NCBI GenBank assembly: GCA_003202005.1
Contig: QJJF01000001.1
Coordinates: 403,099-467,098 of the forward strand
Origin: Williamsia faeni
GTDB taxonomy: Bacteria > Actinomycetota > Actinomycetes > Mycobacteriales > Mycobacteriaceae
Reading direction: 5' to 3'
DNA: 64,000 bases
Shown: positions 17,852 through 26,714 of the stretch, piece after piece
How positions within the stretch are numbered: the stretch's first letter is position 1
Layout: each line of letters begins with the position of its first letter
Notes under the pieces: model-generated
Told to the model about the DNA's origin: nothing
The model's database searches: none
The model's input: only the letters and a program-made list of their open reading frames with translations
Position numbers and translations under genes: made by a program

Positions 17852-18718
17852 TCAGCTTCGGTTGACCCGGGCCAGATATTTGGCGCGTTCGGCTTCGTCG
17901 AACTCCATGAACATGGTGTCGAAGGCGAAGTATTTGCCGTACAGGTTCTTCATGAACCGCGGTGTCACCATCCAGCCGAGGACGGACATGCTCTGGCGCG
18001 GGATCACCACGCGGTCACGGTTCAGTTCGATGCTCCGGACGATCTCGCGCGCAACGTCATCGGGCTCGATGGGCGGCATCATCTTGGTGGTCTGGAGCCC
18101 ATCGATGAGTCCGGTCTTGGTGAAGTTCGGCATCACCGCGAGCACGCGCACACCGCTGGGCTTCAGTTCACCGTCCAGCGCCTCTGAAAACGCGATCACG
18201 CCGGCCTTGGCGGCACTGTAGATGCTCAGTCCGGGAAGGGGAACGAGTCCGGCGACCGACGAGACGTTCAGGATCTGGCCGGAACCCCGGGCCACCATGC
18301 GCCGGGCGGCAAGTCGAGTGCCCCGCACCACCGCGAGCAGATCGATCTCGAAGTTGCGGGCGATGACCGCATCGGAGAAGTCGAGGAACGGGCCGGTCGG
18401 CATGATCCCCGCGTTGTTGATCAGCACGTCGAACTTGCCGAACTCGGCATCGACGCGATCGAGGAAGGCAGCAAAGGATTCGTCGCTGGTGACGTCGAGC
18501 GGATAGCCTTCGCACCCCAGATTGGCCGCAGCCTTGGCAACAACCTCTTCATCGATGTCACCGAGCACCACCTTCGCGCCCTTGCCGTGCAGCTTGGCCG
18601 CCGTTGCCAGCCCGATACCGCGTGCACCACCGGTGATCACAATGACCTTGTCCTGCAACGAGATCGCGGTACCCCTACGGCTCCGAACCACTGCTCTGAA
18701 GTTTCCAGCCGTCCCCAT
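17852..18718 (-). CDS. Short-chain dehydrogenase/reductase
   Basis: This is a classical SDR of 288 residues with the NAD(P) motif TGGARGIGLATA, the NNAG motif, NVSSVAG and the catalytic YSAAK. The ATG at 18718 has GAGGG six bases upstream. A GTG at 18730, overlapping the stop of the upstream gene, is an alternative. The C-terminal region runs long, with ITPRFMKNLYGKY-type residues seen in membrane-associated actinobacterial SDRs. It is downstream of an enoyl-CoA hydratase-like gene and probably co-transcribed with it. A substrate among steroid or fatty acyl intermediates is likely but not shown. Confidence 0.8.
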   Translation of the reverse strand: MGTAGNFRAVVRSRRGTAISLQDKVIVITGGARGIGLATAAKLHGKGAKVVLGDIDEEVVAKAAANLGCEGYPLDVTSDESFAAFLDRVDAEFGKFDVLINNAGIMPTGPFLDFSDAVIARNFEIDLLAVVRGTRLAARRMVARGSGQILNVSSVAGLVPLPGLSIYSAAKAGVIAFSEALDGELKPSGVRVLAVMPNFTKTGLIDGLQTTKMMPPIEPDDVAREIVRSIELNRDRVVIPRQSMSVLGWMVTPRFMKNLYGKYFAFDTMFMEFDEAERAKYLARVNRS

Positions 18719-18726
18719 TTGATCCC

Positions 18727-19521
18727 TCACTTCATCTGCTTGCGGCCACGATCGATGACCGATTCACGCGCCTGCGCCACCGAGGCCGGATCGAACTGCG
18801 CCATCCAGGCGGCGGAATGCGTTGCCTCGACGTCGAGTTCCGGTCCGAGCCCCTGCTGTTGGGCCTCACGATAGGAGGTGAGCAATGCGGAGACGGCCTT
18901 CGTGTTGTTGCCGCCGATGTCGGCGGCCAGAGCCAGCGCGGTCGGCAGGAGTTCTTCGTGGGCGACGACCTCGGTCACCAAACCGACCCGCAGCGCGGTC
19001 TGGGCGTCAACGAAGTTGCCGCTCATACTCATCCGCCGGGCAAAGCCCCAACCGACCGCGGCCGGCAGGCGTCCGGTCAGACCCCAGGCCGGGACCATCC
19101 CCACGCGCGCATGGGTGTCGGCGAAGCGGGCCCGATCCGAGGCGATGAGGAAGTCGCAGGCCAGTGCGAGTTCCAGACCGCCGGTGACCGTGGCCCCGTT
19201 GATCGCACCGATGACCGGTTTTCTCAGCGGGACCCAGGGGTAGCCGGTGGGCGGACCCGCGACGCTGATATCGTCCCAGCCGCCTTCGGAACCGAGCGCC
19301 TTCAGGTCGACACCGGCCGAGAAAGCCGGGTCCGAACCGGTCAGCACCACCGCGCCCACCGAATCGTCGGCATCCGCGTCCGCCAGTGCGGCGCGCAGCT
19401 GCGTGATGACCCCTCTGGTCAAGGCATTCCGTGCTTCCGGACGGTGGAGTGTGACCACTGCGGTGGCACCCGCGTCGGTCTCGATCCGCGCCCTGAGCAC
19501 CACATCTTCACGATCGGTCAT
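18727..19521 (-). CDS. Enoyl-CoA hydratase/isomerase family protein (crotonase fold)
   Basis: This is a crotonase-fold protein of 264 residues. It has [10 protein letters not shown] near the N-terminus, the oxyanion-hole stretch FSAGVDLKALG, and GGLELALACDF, which carries the first catalytic glutamate. At the second glutamate position the sequence reads FADTHARVGMVP, so the residue found in true hydratases (as in QPEI) is replaced. It may therefore be an isomerase, a hydrolase or a hydratase of altered chemistry. It lies in a two-gene minus-strand unit with the SDR that follows. No KstR site was seen upstream. Confidence 0.82.
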   Translation of the reverse strand: MTDREDVVLRARIETDAGATAVVTLHRPEARNALTRGVITQLRAALADADADDSVGAVVLTGSDPAFSAGVDLKALGSEGGWDDISVAGPPTGYPWVPLRKPVIGAINGATVTGGLELALACDFLIASDRARFADTHARVGMVPAWGLTGRLPAAVGWGFARRMSMSGNFVDAQTALRVGLVTEVVAHEELLPTALALAADIGGNNTKAVSALLTSYREAQQQGLGPELDVEATHSAAWMAQFDPASVAQARESVIDRGRKQMK

Positions 19522-19550
19522 ACCCCGTACCTCCTACGCCCCGAAATCCC

Positions 19551-19586
19551 CCGACGGCTGTGACCATATCTGATCACAGCCGTCGG
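19551..19586. terminator. Hairpin between the flavin oxidoreductase and crotonase genes
   Basis: The 13-bp perfect arms CCGACGGCTGTGA and TCACAGCCGTCGG are separated by 10 bases. It lies just downstream of the minus-strand flavin oxidoreductase stop and upstream of the crotonase start, so it probably ends the fadD19 transcript. Confidence 0.7.
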
Positions 19587-19606
19587 CAAAAAGGGTTGAC
19601 GGGTCC

Positions 19607-20734
19607 CTATCGGGCCTTCTGCATCCGCTCCACGGCCACGTCGTACTCACTGACCAGGTCGTCGATCAGGTCCGCGGTGGGAGTGATGGCGTTCATCCGC
19701 CCGACGATCTGCCCGGCCGGCATCGCCACGACCCCCGGATCGTCGGCAGCCGAGATCCGGGCGTGGGCCTCGGCTACCAGGATGTTCTGCAACGGCATCG
19801 GCAACGCCTCGGGAGCGCCGGGGGCGTCCCACGCATCGGTCCACTTGGTCTTGAGCAGCCGGGCCGGCTTACCCGAATAGATCCGTCGCCGTACGGTGTC
19901 CCGCGAGGTGGCGTTCAGGATCGCCTGCTGTATCACCGACGGACCGGCACCCCGGACACCGAGCTGGTATTCGGCGGCGGTGAGCCAGTAGGTACCCATC
20001 CAGACCCCGCTGGTGCCCATGGCCAGTGCGGCAGCGATCTGACGACCGCTGCCGACCCCTCCGGCCGCCAGCACATGCGCGGAATCCCCCACCGCATCAA
20101 CAATTTCCGGCCACAGGATCATCGACGTGACCTCACCGGTGTGACCGCCGGCCTCGTAACCCTGCGCGATCACCAGGTCGACACCGGCGGCAACATGGCG
20201 CAGCGCATGTTCTTTGGCGCCGGCCAAGGCCGCGACCTTCACTCCGTGCGAGTGGACGTTGGCGATCACGTCATCCGGCGGCGAACCGAGCGCGTTGGCG
20301 ATGAGTTTGATCTGACCGTACTTGTCGGCGTGGGTCATCGACACATCGACGTGGGATCGGGCCACCGAATGCAGCCATCCCAGAACACCGGCGTTGACCC
20401 GATCGCCGTCGGGCAGCGGCGGTACACCGAGATCGTCGAGGGTGCGCTCGACGAATGCACGGTGTTCCGGCGGGATCATCGCGTCGAGGTCGATCTGCGA
20501 GCCCTCGGTCGGGATCTTCGCGGGCATCACCACATCCACGCCGAACGGTTTGCCGTCGGTGTTCTCGCGCATCCAGTCGAGGGTGGCGTCGAGTTCCTCC
20601 GCCTCGTTGAACCGGACGCAGCCCAGGACACCGAGACCACCGGCCCGGCTGATCGCCGCGGCCACATGCTCGGAGGGGGTGAACCCGAATATCGGGTATT
20701 GGATTCCGAACTCGTCGGACAGTGAAGTACGCAC
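19607..20734 (-). CDS. NAD(P)H-dependent flavin oxidoreductase (nitronate monooxygenase family)
   Basis: This is an FMN-binding TIM-barrel protein of the 2-nitropropane dioxygenase/nitronate monooxygenase family, 375 residues. The N-terminus shows YPIFGFTPSEHVAAAISRAGGLGVLGCVRF. The flavin-binding QGYEAGGHTGEV and the phosphate-binding AAGGVGSGRQIAAALAMG are clear. It begins six bases after fadD19 and is co-transcribed with it. Distant members in sterol clusters (IpdC) act as CoA-thioester reductases or oxidases, so a steroid or acyl-CoA substrate is as likely as nitronate detoxification. Confidence 0.82.
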   Translation of the reverse strand: MRTSLSDEFGIQYPIFGFTPSEHVAAAISRAGGLGVLGCVRFNEAEELDATLDWMRENTDGKPFGVDVVMPAKIPTEGSQIDLDAMIPPEHRAFVERTLDDLGVPPLPDGDRVNAGVLGWLHSVARSHVDVSMTHADKYGQIKLIANALGSPPDDVIANVHSHGVKVAALAGAKEHALRHVAAGVDLVIAQGYEAGGHTGEVTSMILWPEIVDAVGDSAHVLAAGGVGSGRQIAAALAMGTSGVWMGTYWLTAAEYQLGVRGAGPSVIQQAILNATSRDTVRRRIYSGKPARLLKTKWTDAWDAPGAPEALPMPLQNILVAEAHARISAADDPGVVAMPAGQIVGRMNAITPTADLIDDLVSEYDVAVERMQKAR

Positions 20735-20739
20735 TGGCG

Positions 20740-22377
20740 TCAGGCCTTTCGTGAGCTGGTTGTCAGGTTTTCATCGGCGGGCCGGGAAGCCGCGATCTCT
20801 GCGCCCCATCGGTAATTCGGTTTGCCCGCCGGCGAGCGCTTGATCTCGTCGACAAACCACACCGACCGCGGGCACTTGTAGCCGGCGATGTCGCGGCGGG
20901 CGACCTCGTTGATGTCGGCGAGTAGCGGCCGGGCTCCGTCGCGGGTGGCTATCACAGCGGCAACCCGCTGGCCGTACCGCTCGTCGGGGACTCCGACCAC
21001 CACGGTGTCGAAGACGTCCGGGTGTCCTTTGAGCGCGGACTCGACCTCTTCGGGGTGGATCTTCTCGCCACCGGAGTTGATGCACACCGACCCGCGGCCG
21101 AGCATGGTCACGGTGCCGTCGTCCTCGACCCGCGCCTGGTCACCGGGGATCGAGTAACGAATTCCGTTGAACTCCCTGAAGGTTTTGTCGGTCTTGACCG
21201 GATCGTTGTAGTACCGCAGTGGGATGTTGCCGGTCCGGGCCAGGATGCCCACCTCACCGGAACCGGGTTCGATGATCGAACCATCCTCGCGCAGAACAAC
21301 TGTGGATCGATCCTTGTTGACCCGCGGGCCGCCGCCGGTATGCGCGGCGCCCTTGGAGATCACGCCCATTCCCGAGAAGCCCGTCTCCGACGAACCGATG
21401 GCGTCGATGATGACCGCGTTCGGGAACTTCTCGACGAACTGGTCTTTCACGCTGGCCGAGAACAACGCGGCGGAGGACGCCACCGAGTACACCGAACCGA
21501 GGTCGTAGTCCTTCTCCTGCAACGCGTCGATCATCGGGCGCCCCATGGCATCTCCGGTGATGAAGATGACGTTCACCTGGTGCCGCTCGACGATCTCCCA
21601 GGTCTGATGAGCCCCGAACTCGGGATAGACGATGGCCTTGCCCCCGGCGAACAGTGCCTGGAACACCGCCCACTGCGAGCCGCCGTGGATGAACGGGGGA
21701 ATCGGGAACCGAACCAGCTGACCGCCCTCGGCCCCGCTCTTGGCGAGCTGCCACTCATCGGACAGGGGTTCCCCGGTGTTGAAGTCGATGCCGCCACCGA
21801 GGACCCGGAACACGTCCTCCTGCCGCCACACCACACCTTTCGGATTCCCGGTGGTGCCGCCGGTGTAGAGCATGTAGACGTCGTCATCGGAGCGCGGTCC
21901 GAAGTCGCGCTGCGTGCCGCCGTCGGCGACCGCCTCTTCGTAGGGCACCCCGTTGATACCGGAGGAGTCCAGATCCGAGCCGTCCTCGATGACGATCACC
22001 GACTGCAGCTTGGGTGCTTTCGGTAACACGTTCGCGACCTTGTCGACGTACTGCCGCTCGACGATCAGTGCGACCATGTCCGAATCGGTGAAGATGTGTT
22101 CGAGTTCGCTCTCGACGTAGCGGAAGTTGACGTTGACCATCACGGCACGGGCCTTGAAGATCGCCACCATCGATTCGACGGCCTCAATACCGTTTCTGCT
22201 GTACAGACCGACCGAGTCACCTGGCGCGACCCCCAGCTTCCGCAGTGTGTGCGCCAGGCCGTTGGCCCGTTGGTCGAGTTCGGTGTAGGTCTCGCTGCGC
22301 CCGTCTGTTTCCAGCGCCACCCGGTCGCCCATCAAGTCGACGGCGTGCTCGATGAGATCGGCAATGTTGTAAGCCAT
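20740..22377 (-). CDS. fadD19: Acyl-CoA synthetase FadD19 (sterol side-chain CoA ligase)
   Basis: This is an AMP-forming acyl-CoA ligase of 545 residues like Rv3515c. It contains the P-loop YTGGTTGNPKGVVWR, the A5 motif DAIGSSETGFSG, the GRGSVCINSGGEKIHPEEVE hinge and the C-terminal lysine in SPAGKPNYRWG. The ATG at 22377 has no clear ribosome site and lies 12 bases from a KstR operator, so the transcript may be leaderless; a GTG at 22383 is an alternative. In Rhodococcus FadD19 is essential for degrading C-24-branched sterol side chains. It is divergent from echA19. Confidence 0.9.
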   Translation of the reverse strand: MAYNIADLIEHAVDLMGDRVALETDGRSETYTELDQRANGLAHTLRKLGVAPGDSVGLYSRNGIEAVESMVAIFKARAVMVNVNFRYVESELEHIFTDSDMVALIVERQYVDKVANVLPKAPKLQSVIVIEDGSDLDSSGINGVPYEEAVADGGTQRDFGPRSDDDVYMLYTGGTTGNPKGVVWRQEDVFRVLGGGIDFNTGEPLSDEWQLAKSGAEGGQLVRFPIPPFIHGGSQWAVFQALFAGGKAIVYPEFGAHQTWEIVERHQVNVIFITGDAMGRPMIDALQEKDYDLGSVYSVASSAALFSASVKDQFVEKFPNAVIIDAIGSSETGFSGMGVISKGAAHTGGGPRVNKDRSTVVLREDGSIIEPGSGEVGILARTGNIPLRYYNDPVKTDKTFREFNGIRYSIPGDQARVEDDGTVTMLGRGSVCINSGGEKIHPEEVESALKGHPDVFDTVVVGVPDERYGQRVAAVIATRDGARPLLADINEVARRDIAGYKCPRSVWFVDEIKRSPAGKPNYRWGAEIAASRPADENLTTSSRKA

Positions 22378-22388
22378 ACCCACAAAAC

Positions 22389-22402
22389 TAGAACGTGTTA
22401 CC
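22389..22402. promoter_or_regulatory. KstR operator between fadD19 and echA19
   Basis: TAGAACGTGTTACC matches TnnAACnnGTTnnA except for the last base. It can control both divergent genes. Confidence 0.76.
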
Positions 22403-22481
22403 GTTTGATGGCAAGGCCCCCAGAGATACAGGTCACAGGCGCCCGCGGGCGCCCTGCCATGCGAGAAATCAGGAGCACATC

Positions 22482-23276
22482 ATGTCGGACGCTGCCCCCC
22501 ACTGTCTTGTCGAGAAGCGCGGGCACACGTTGATCGTGACGATGAATCGTCCCGAGGCACGCAACGCCCTCTCGAGCGACATGCTCGCGATCATGAACCA
22601 GGCCTGGGATCAGGTCGATTCGGATCCCGACATCCGCGTGGCGATCCTCACCGGCGCCGGCGGCTACTTCTGCGCGGGCGCCGACCTGAAGAGCATGAAC
22701 AAAAAGGCTCCCGGCGACTCCTTCAAGAAGGGCGGCTTCGACCCGACGATGCTCGACGCCCTCCTCAAGGGCCGCCGCCTGACCAAGCCCCTGATCGCCG
22801 CCGTGGAGGGACCTGCCATCGCCGGCGGTACCGAGATCTTGCAGGGCACCGACATCCGGGTTGCCGGTCAGAGTGCGAAATTCGGTGTGTCCGAGGCCAA
22901 GTGGGGGCTGTACCCACTGGGCGGATCGGCCGTCCGGCTGGTTCGCCAGATCCCGTACACCGTCGCCGCCGACATCCTGCTCACCGGACGCCACATCACC
23001 GCAGCCGAAGCGCTCGATTACGGCCTCATCGGGCACGTGGTCGCCGACGGGACAGCCCTGGACAAGGCGCTCGAGCTCGCCGATCAGATCTCGGCGAATG
23101 GTCCGATCGCGGTCCAGGCGATCCTCAAGACCATCCGGGACACCGAGGGCATGCACGAGCAGGACGCATTCAAGATCGACGCCGACCAAGGCATCAAGGT
23201 CTTCGTCAGCGACGACGCCAAGATCGGTCCAAAAGCCTTTGCGGAGAAGCAGACCCCCGAGTTCACCGGCAAATAG
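22482..23276 (+). CDS. echA19: Enoyl-CoA hydratase EchA19
   Basis: This is a crotonase-fold enoyl-CoA hydratase of 264 residues like Rv3516. The start ATG at 22482 follows AGGAGC. It shows RPEARNALS, the oxyanion-hole segment [21 protein letters not shown] with the first catalytic glutamate, and [12 protein letters not shown] with the second, so both catalytic acids are kept. EchA19 hydrates enoyl-CoA intermediates of the cholesterol side chain in M. tuberculosis. The open frame reaches 29 codons upstream, but the sequence there is the promoter. It converges with a TetR gene 11 bases downstream, with no hairpin between them. Confidence 0.9.
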   Translation: MSDAAPHCLVEKRGHTLIVTMNRPEARNALSSDMLAIMNQAWDQVDSDPDIRVAILTGAGGYFCAGADLKSMNKKAPGDSFKKGGFDPTMLDALLKGRRLTKPLIAAVEGPAIAGGTEILQGTDIRVAGQSAKFGVSEAKWGLYPLGGSAVRLVRQIPYTVAADILLTGRHITAAEALDYGLIGHVVADGTALDKALELADQISANGPIAVQAILKTIRDTEGMHEQDAFKIDADQGIKVFVSDDAKIGPKAFAEKQTPEFTGK

Positions 23277-23287
23277 GACAGCGACCT

Positions 23288-23914
23288 TCAGGCCATGGGC
23301 GTGCCGTAACACAGAAATCCGGCCACGGTCTCGACGGTCGCCTCCACATCGAGCTCGGCGGTGTTGTCGAGCATCCGTGGCAGGACGGCGCCGAGGAGGC
23401 ACGACACCATCGCCTCTCCGGCGAACTCGATGTCGAGGTCCTCGCGGAGGTAGCCGTCCGCGATTCCTTGCCGGAAATACTGTCCACACAACTGACCGAA
23501 TCGAACGTAGCCCTCGGTCAGCAACCCGAGCGATGCGTCGTCGACACCGGGGGCTTCCATCACCACGAACGCCAGCACATCGGGGCGCTCGTTGACGTGG
23601 TCGACGAGCCTGCGGACCAGTGACTCCATCGCGCCGGCGAACTCAGTCGCGTCGCTTGGGCCCGGGCGATGCAACTCGGCGAGGGCGGTGAGCTCGGCGA
23701 GTTCGCGTTCGAGAACTGCAACGAGCGCATCCCGCTTGTTGTCGAAGTAGTTGTAGAACGTGCCGTGGCTGCATCCGATCCGGGCCACGATCTCGGCGAC
23801 TCCCACAGCGCTGTAACCATTTTCGATGAACGTCTGCAGAGCGGCATCCAGCAGCTGGCCACGGCGGATCCGGGTCCGCCGGGTGTCCGAGCGAGTTGTT
23901 GGCTGGCCCATCAC
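23288..23914 (-). CDS. TetR family transcriptional regulator
   Basis: This is a 208-residue TetR repressor. The N-terminal helix-turn-helix spans about residues 15-60, with RIGCSHGTFYNYFDNKRDAL as the recognition region. The C-terminal ligand domain is not assignable. It is the last gene of a minus-strand run (monooxygenase, small membrane protein, TetR, TetR) and starts three bases after the other TetR gene. It has little similarity to its neighbour beyond the HTH, so it is not a recent duplicate. The ligand and target are unknown. Control of the monooxygenase operon is the simplest guess. Confidence 0.85.
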   Translation of the reverse strand: MMGQPTTRSDTRRTRIRRGQLLDAALQTFIENGYSAVGVAEIVARIGCSHGTFYNYFDNKRDALVAVLERELAELTALAELHRPGPSDATEFAGAMESLVRRLVDHVNERPDVLAFVVMEAPGVDDASLGLLTEGYVRFGQLCGQYFRQGIADGYLREDLDIEFAGEAMVSCLLGAVLPRMLDNTAELDVEATVETVAGFLCYGTPMA

Positions 23915-23917
23915 TCC

Positions 23918-24589
23918 CTATCGTTTCCCGGCAGGACGCTTCATCGTTCCATGGAACGCCAGGTCCATTGCCCCGCCGACGAAGCGCGCGCGTTTCTCCG
24001 GATCGTTCTCTCCGCGCAGCGCCATGACGAGTCCGGGCAGCACCAGCATCATGAGCAGGCGGGCAACGATCTGCCGTTGTGGCTCGCCCAGCGCGCACCA
24101 TTCCTTCTCCACCGCCCGTTCCAGCGCCTTGACCATGAGCGAATTGATCAGGGACTCGATCCCGACCACCCGCGCCTTGAGCTGTTTGTCAATTGCACTG
24201 GACTGGACACCGATCAGCTTGAGCATCGCCGGGTCATCGTCGACCAGGCGATTGAGCCGGTCGCCGATGACCCGGACGTGCGCCGCCATCTCCGGCGGCG
24301 TCGCGGGGTCGGCGGCCAGCAATTCGTAGGGATCGATCGTGGCGAATATCCGCTCGACCGCCCAGTCGAAGACCAAATCGAGCAGTTCCCGCTTGCTGTT
24401 CACATAGCGGTAGACGGTGCCCTGACCCATCCCTGCCCGTTGCGCGATCTCCGCGATACTCGTTCCGTCGTAACCCTTTTCCGTGAGCACATCGAAGGCG
24501 GCCTCGACGATCTGGGTACGGCGTTGATCGGCAAGCCCCACAACCTTGGGGCGTCCACGACCTCGGTGTACGGGAACGTCGGAGGTCAT
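23918..24589 (-). CDS. TetR family transcriptional regulator
   Basis: This is a TetR repressor of about 223 residues. A basic N-terminal tail (HRGRGRPKVVG) precedes the HTH region, which contains IAQRAGMGQGTVYRYVNSKREL. The C-terminal domain is large and helical. I use the ATG at 24589; a GTG at 24616 would add nine residues and overlap the upstream gene by 11 bases. It is sandwiched between the small membrane protein and the second TetR gene in one operon. Two adjacent TetR genes at the end of a monooxygenase operon suggest layered, effector-dependent control, which is inferred. Confidence 0.83.
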   Translation of the reverse strand: MTSDVPVHRGRGRPKVVGLADQRRTQIVEAAFDVLTEKGYDGTSIAEIAQRAGMGQGTVYRYVNSKRELLDLVFDWAVERIFATIDPYELLAADPATPPEMAAHVRVIGDRLNRLVDDDPAMLKLIGVQSSAIDKQLKARVVGIESLINSLMVKALERAVEKEWCALGEPQRQIVARLLMMLVLPGLVMALRGENDPEKRARFVGGAMDLAFHGTMKRPAGKR

Positions 24590-24605
24590 TGCCGGATGAT
24601 CACCC

Positions 24606-24914
24606 TCAAATGACACGGCTGGCGAGGAAACCCAGGTACCCCACCAGACCGATGTAGCCGAATCTGCGGGTCCGCTTGTTCGCGATTGCCAGGCCGATCA
24701 GGGTCTCGGATGCACCATTCGTATAGGTCCAGCGGGTGGTGTTCTCCGGAAACGCCGGCTTGGTGATCGGCTCGAACAGCTTGGGGCTGACGAAGTGCGC
24801 AATCCCGGTCGCTGCAAGCCCGAGCCCTGCCACTGTCAGCAGGACCCCCTCACGTGGCGCGGCCTCAGTGCGTGGCGCGGCGGCAACGACATCTTGTTCC
24901 AGAGCGTTTGACAT
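24606..24914 (-). CDS. Small membrane protein, DoxX-like
   Basis: This is a 102-residue protein with hydrophobic segments at about residues 25-45 (LLTVAGLGLAATGIAHF), a weaker one near 70-80 and a C-terminal one (FGYIGLVGYLGFLASRVI). The pattern of short helices with HFVSPKLFEPI between them resembles DoxX-type small membrane proteins, but I cannot place it firmly. It lies four bases after the monooxygenase gene and overlaps the TetR region, so it is part of that operon. The function is unknown. Confidence 0.7.
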   Translation of the reverse strand: MSNALEQDVVAAAPRTEAAPREGVLLTVAGLGLAATGIAHFVSPKLFEPITKPAFPENTTRWTYTNGASETLIGLAIANKRTRRFGYIGLVGYLGFLASRVI

Positions 24915-24917
24915 TCT

Positions 24918-26522
24918 TCACCTTTCGTTGGGTCCAACACTATCGAAGCCTTTGCCCGAGCGAACTCTGTCCGAGTCAGGGATTCTCGATTCGCCCGGCA
25001 ATCCGATTGGCGCACTCCGGAATTCGTAGTCGCCCAGGCAGACGTTGCGACTCTCCCGGCGGGCCTCGAACAGGCTGGTCGGCCGGATATACGGCATGTC
25101 GCCCTGGGAGTTCACGTAGTAGGTGCGCAAATTCTTGTTCAACGTGCCGAAGTAGTACGCGATATTCGCCCCCTGCTCGCGCACTTTTCTGTGATATCTC
25201 TCGTGGGCCAGTTGCGACACCTCGGCGACGACGTACCCTGACCGGCGTGCATGATCGATCACATTGACCGCATGACCTGACGAAATCTCCACCAACTCAT
25301 GCCATCCGGTGCCGATCCACGAATACGGACCGACGAGCATCCACCGGTTCGGCAGTTTCGGCACCGCCACGGACTGGTATGCCTGCAGGCGCTGCGTGTT
25401 GTAGAAGTCGGCGAGGTCGAAGTGGTCGCGGCCGACAACCGCACCCCGGCGGTAGCTCTCGGGGTCGGAAAAGAGTTCGTATCCGGTCGCCAGGACAATC
25501 GCATCGACATCCCGCTCGACTCCGTCCGCGGTTCGGATCCCGTGCGGTGTCACCCCGGTGATGGCACTGGTGACCAATTCAACGTTGTCCCGATTGAAGT
25601 TCGCGACGTAGTCGTTCGAGAGGGTCGGACGTTTCCCGAACACCCCATACGCCGGCGCCAACCGCGACCGCGTCTGTTTGTCCCTCACGATCGCTCGGAG
25701 ATATGTCCGGTATAGCGCCCGTCCGAGCACATCGAAAACCCTTGCACCAGGCCGGAACAGCGCCCTCGGTGTCTGGTAGACGATGCGCAGCAAGGTCTCG
25801 ATGACGACGTTTGAGAAGAACGCAAGTGAGGCCCCGACACCGGGCATCCGCAAACCCCGCTGCATCCACGGCTTCATCGGCATATCCGGTTTCGGCAGAC
25901 ACCAGACGGGCGTGCGCTGAAACACCCAAAGGTGCTGTACCACCGGCGCTATCGACGGCGAGATCTGCACCGAACTCGCGCCGGTGCCGATCACCGCCAC
26001 CCGCTTGCCGGACAGGTCGTAGTCATGATTCCAGTTGTCGGGCCGCAGGATCTCGCCCCGGAAATCACCGAGACCGTCGATACCGGGATCGGCCTTTGCC
26101 TGGATGTACGCGCCGATGGCGGAGATGACAAACCGACCGGTGATCACCCCATGACCGTCGGTGTGGATCTCCCACCAGTTGTTCGTCTCATCCCAGACCT
26201 CGCGGACGACACGCACCCCGAACCGGGTCCGCGAACCGAGTTGAAATTCGGCTGCGACATCCCGGTGGTAGGCCAGCACCTCGGCACCTCGGGGGAACAT
26301 CCGACTCCAGTCGGGGTTCTTCCGGAACGAGTACTGGTAGCAAAACCCCGGAACATCCACACCCAGCCCCGGATAGTGATTGTCGCGCCAGCTTCCCCCG
26401 AAACCGTCACCTCGATCGAGGATCTGAAAGTCCTCGATTCCGCGCTTGACCAGCTGAGCTCCGGCGCAGATACCACCTGGACCTGCGCCGATGATGATCA
26501 CTTCATAGTCGGGCCGATTCAT
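24918..26522 (-). CDS. Flavin-containing monooxygenase, Baeyer-Villiger-like
   Basis: This is a 534-residue FAD/NADPH monooxygenase. The N-terminal FAD motif is IIIGAGPGGICAG, followed by DRGDGFGGSWRDNHYPG, which is typical of Baeyer-Villiger and related enzymes. The second nucleotide motif is AVIGTGASSVQ. The Baeyer-Villiger fingerprint FxGxxxHxxxW appears as FRGEILRPDNW, with Arg in place of His. ATGYEL near residue 370 is also conserved. The ATG at 26522 gives the usual length. It leads an operon with a small membrane protein and two TetR genes. Ketone or steroid oxygenation is possible, but the substrate is unknown. Confidence 0.85.
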   Translation of the reverse strand: MNRPDYEVIIIGAGPGGICAGAQLVKRGIEDFQILDRGDGFGGSWRDNHYPGLGVDVPGFCYQYSFRKNPDWSRMFPRGAEVLAYHRDVAAEFQLGSRTRFGVRVVREVWDETNNWWEIHTDGHGVITGRFVISAIGAYIQAKADPGIDGLGDFRGEILRPDNWNHDYDLSGKRVAVIGTGASSVQISPSIAPVVQHLWVFQRTPVWCLPKPDMPMKPWMQRGLRMPGVGASLAFFSNVVIETLLRIVYQTPRALFRPGARVFDVLGRALYRTYLRAIVRDKQTRSRLAPAYGVFGKRPTLSNDYVANFNRDNVELVTSAITGVTPHGIRTADGVERDVDAIVLATGYELFSDPESYRRGAVVGRDHFDLADFYNTQRLQAYQSVAVPKLPNRWMLVGPYSWIGTGWHELVEISSGHAVNVIDHARRSGYVVAEVSQLAHERYHRKVREQGANIAYYFGTLNKNLRTYYVNSQGDMPYIRPTSLFEARRESRNVCLGDYEFRSAPIGLPGESRIPDSDRVRSGKGFDSVGPNER

Positions 26523-26555
26523 GCCCACCCCTCCGTCACATCCCCTATTTAATAG

Positions 26556-26569
26556 ACTGACACATCAGT
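26556..26569. promoter_or_regulatory. Candidate TetR operator upstream of the monooxygenase
   Basis: The inverted repeat ACTGACACATCAGT (5-bp arms, 4-bp spacer) lies 34 bp before the monooxygenase start. Its form is typical of TetR-family operators, and two TetR genes lie in the same operon. Confidence 0.5.
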
Positions 26570-26614
26570 TTTGTGAAGTCGAGAGGTATCCGGGCGGCCG
26601 CGGACCGCGACGAC

Positions 26615-26692
26615 ACCCCTGAAATCTGTTCAATAGGCGGCTGCCGAGGGCAAATAGCCCTCTGCGGCCGCCTACCGAACAGGTTTCAGGGT
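26615..26692 (-). terminator. Large imperfect hairpin downstream of the F420-type oxidoreductase
   Basis: Two arms of about 37 bases pair with a few mismatches. The left arm contains CCTGAAATCTGTTC and TAGGCGGC; the right contains GCCGCCTA and GAACAGGTTTCAGG. They close on an AAAT loop near 26653. It begins 38 bases past the minus-strand stop at 26730 and likely ends that transcript. The rest of 26523-26729 holds the TetR-type site and one KstR-like site; no gene is supported there. Confidence 0.7.
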
Positions 26693-26714
26693 GCGTCAGG
26701 CGCAGGCCCAGATT

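Noticed and set aside
26615-26692. Large palindrome considered as an insertion-sequence remnant
   Set aside because: It has no flanking direct repeats and no transposase, and its place just past a gene end fits a terminator.
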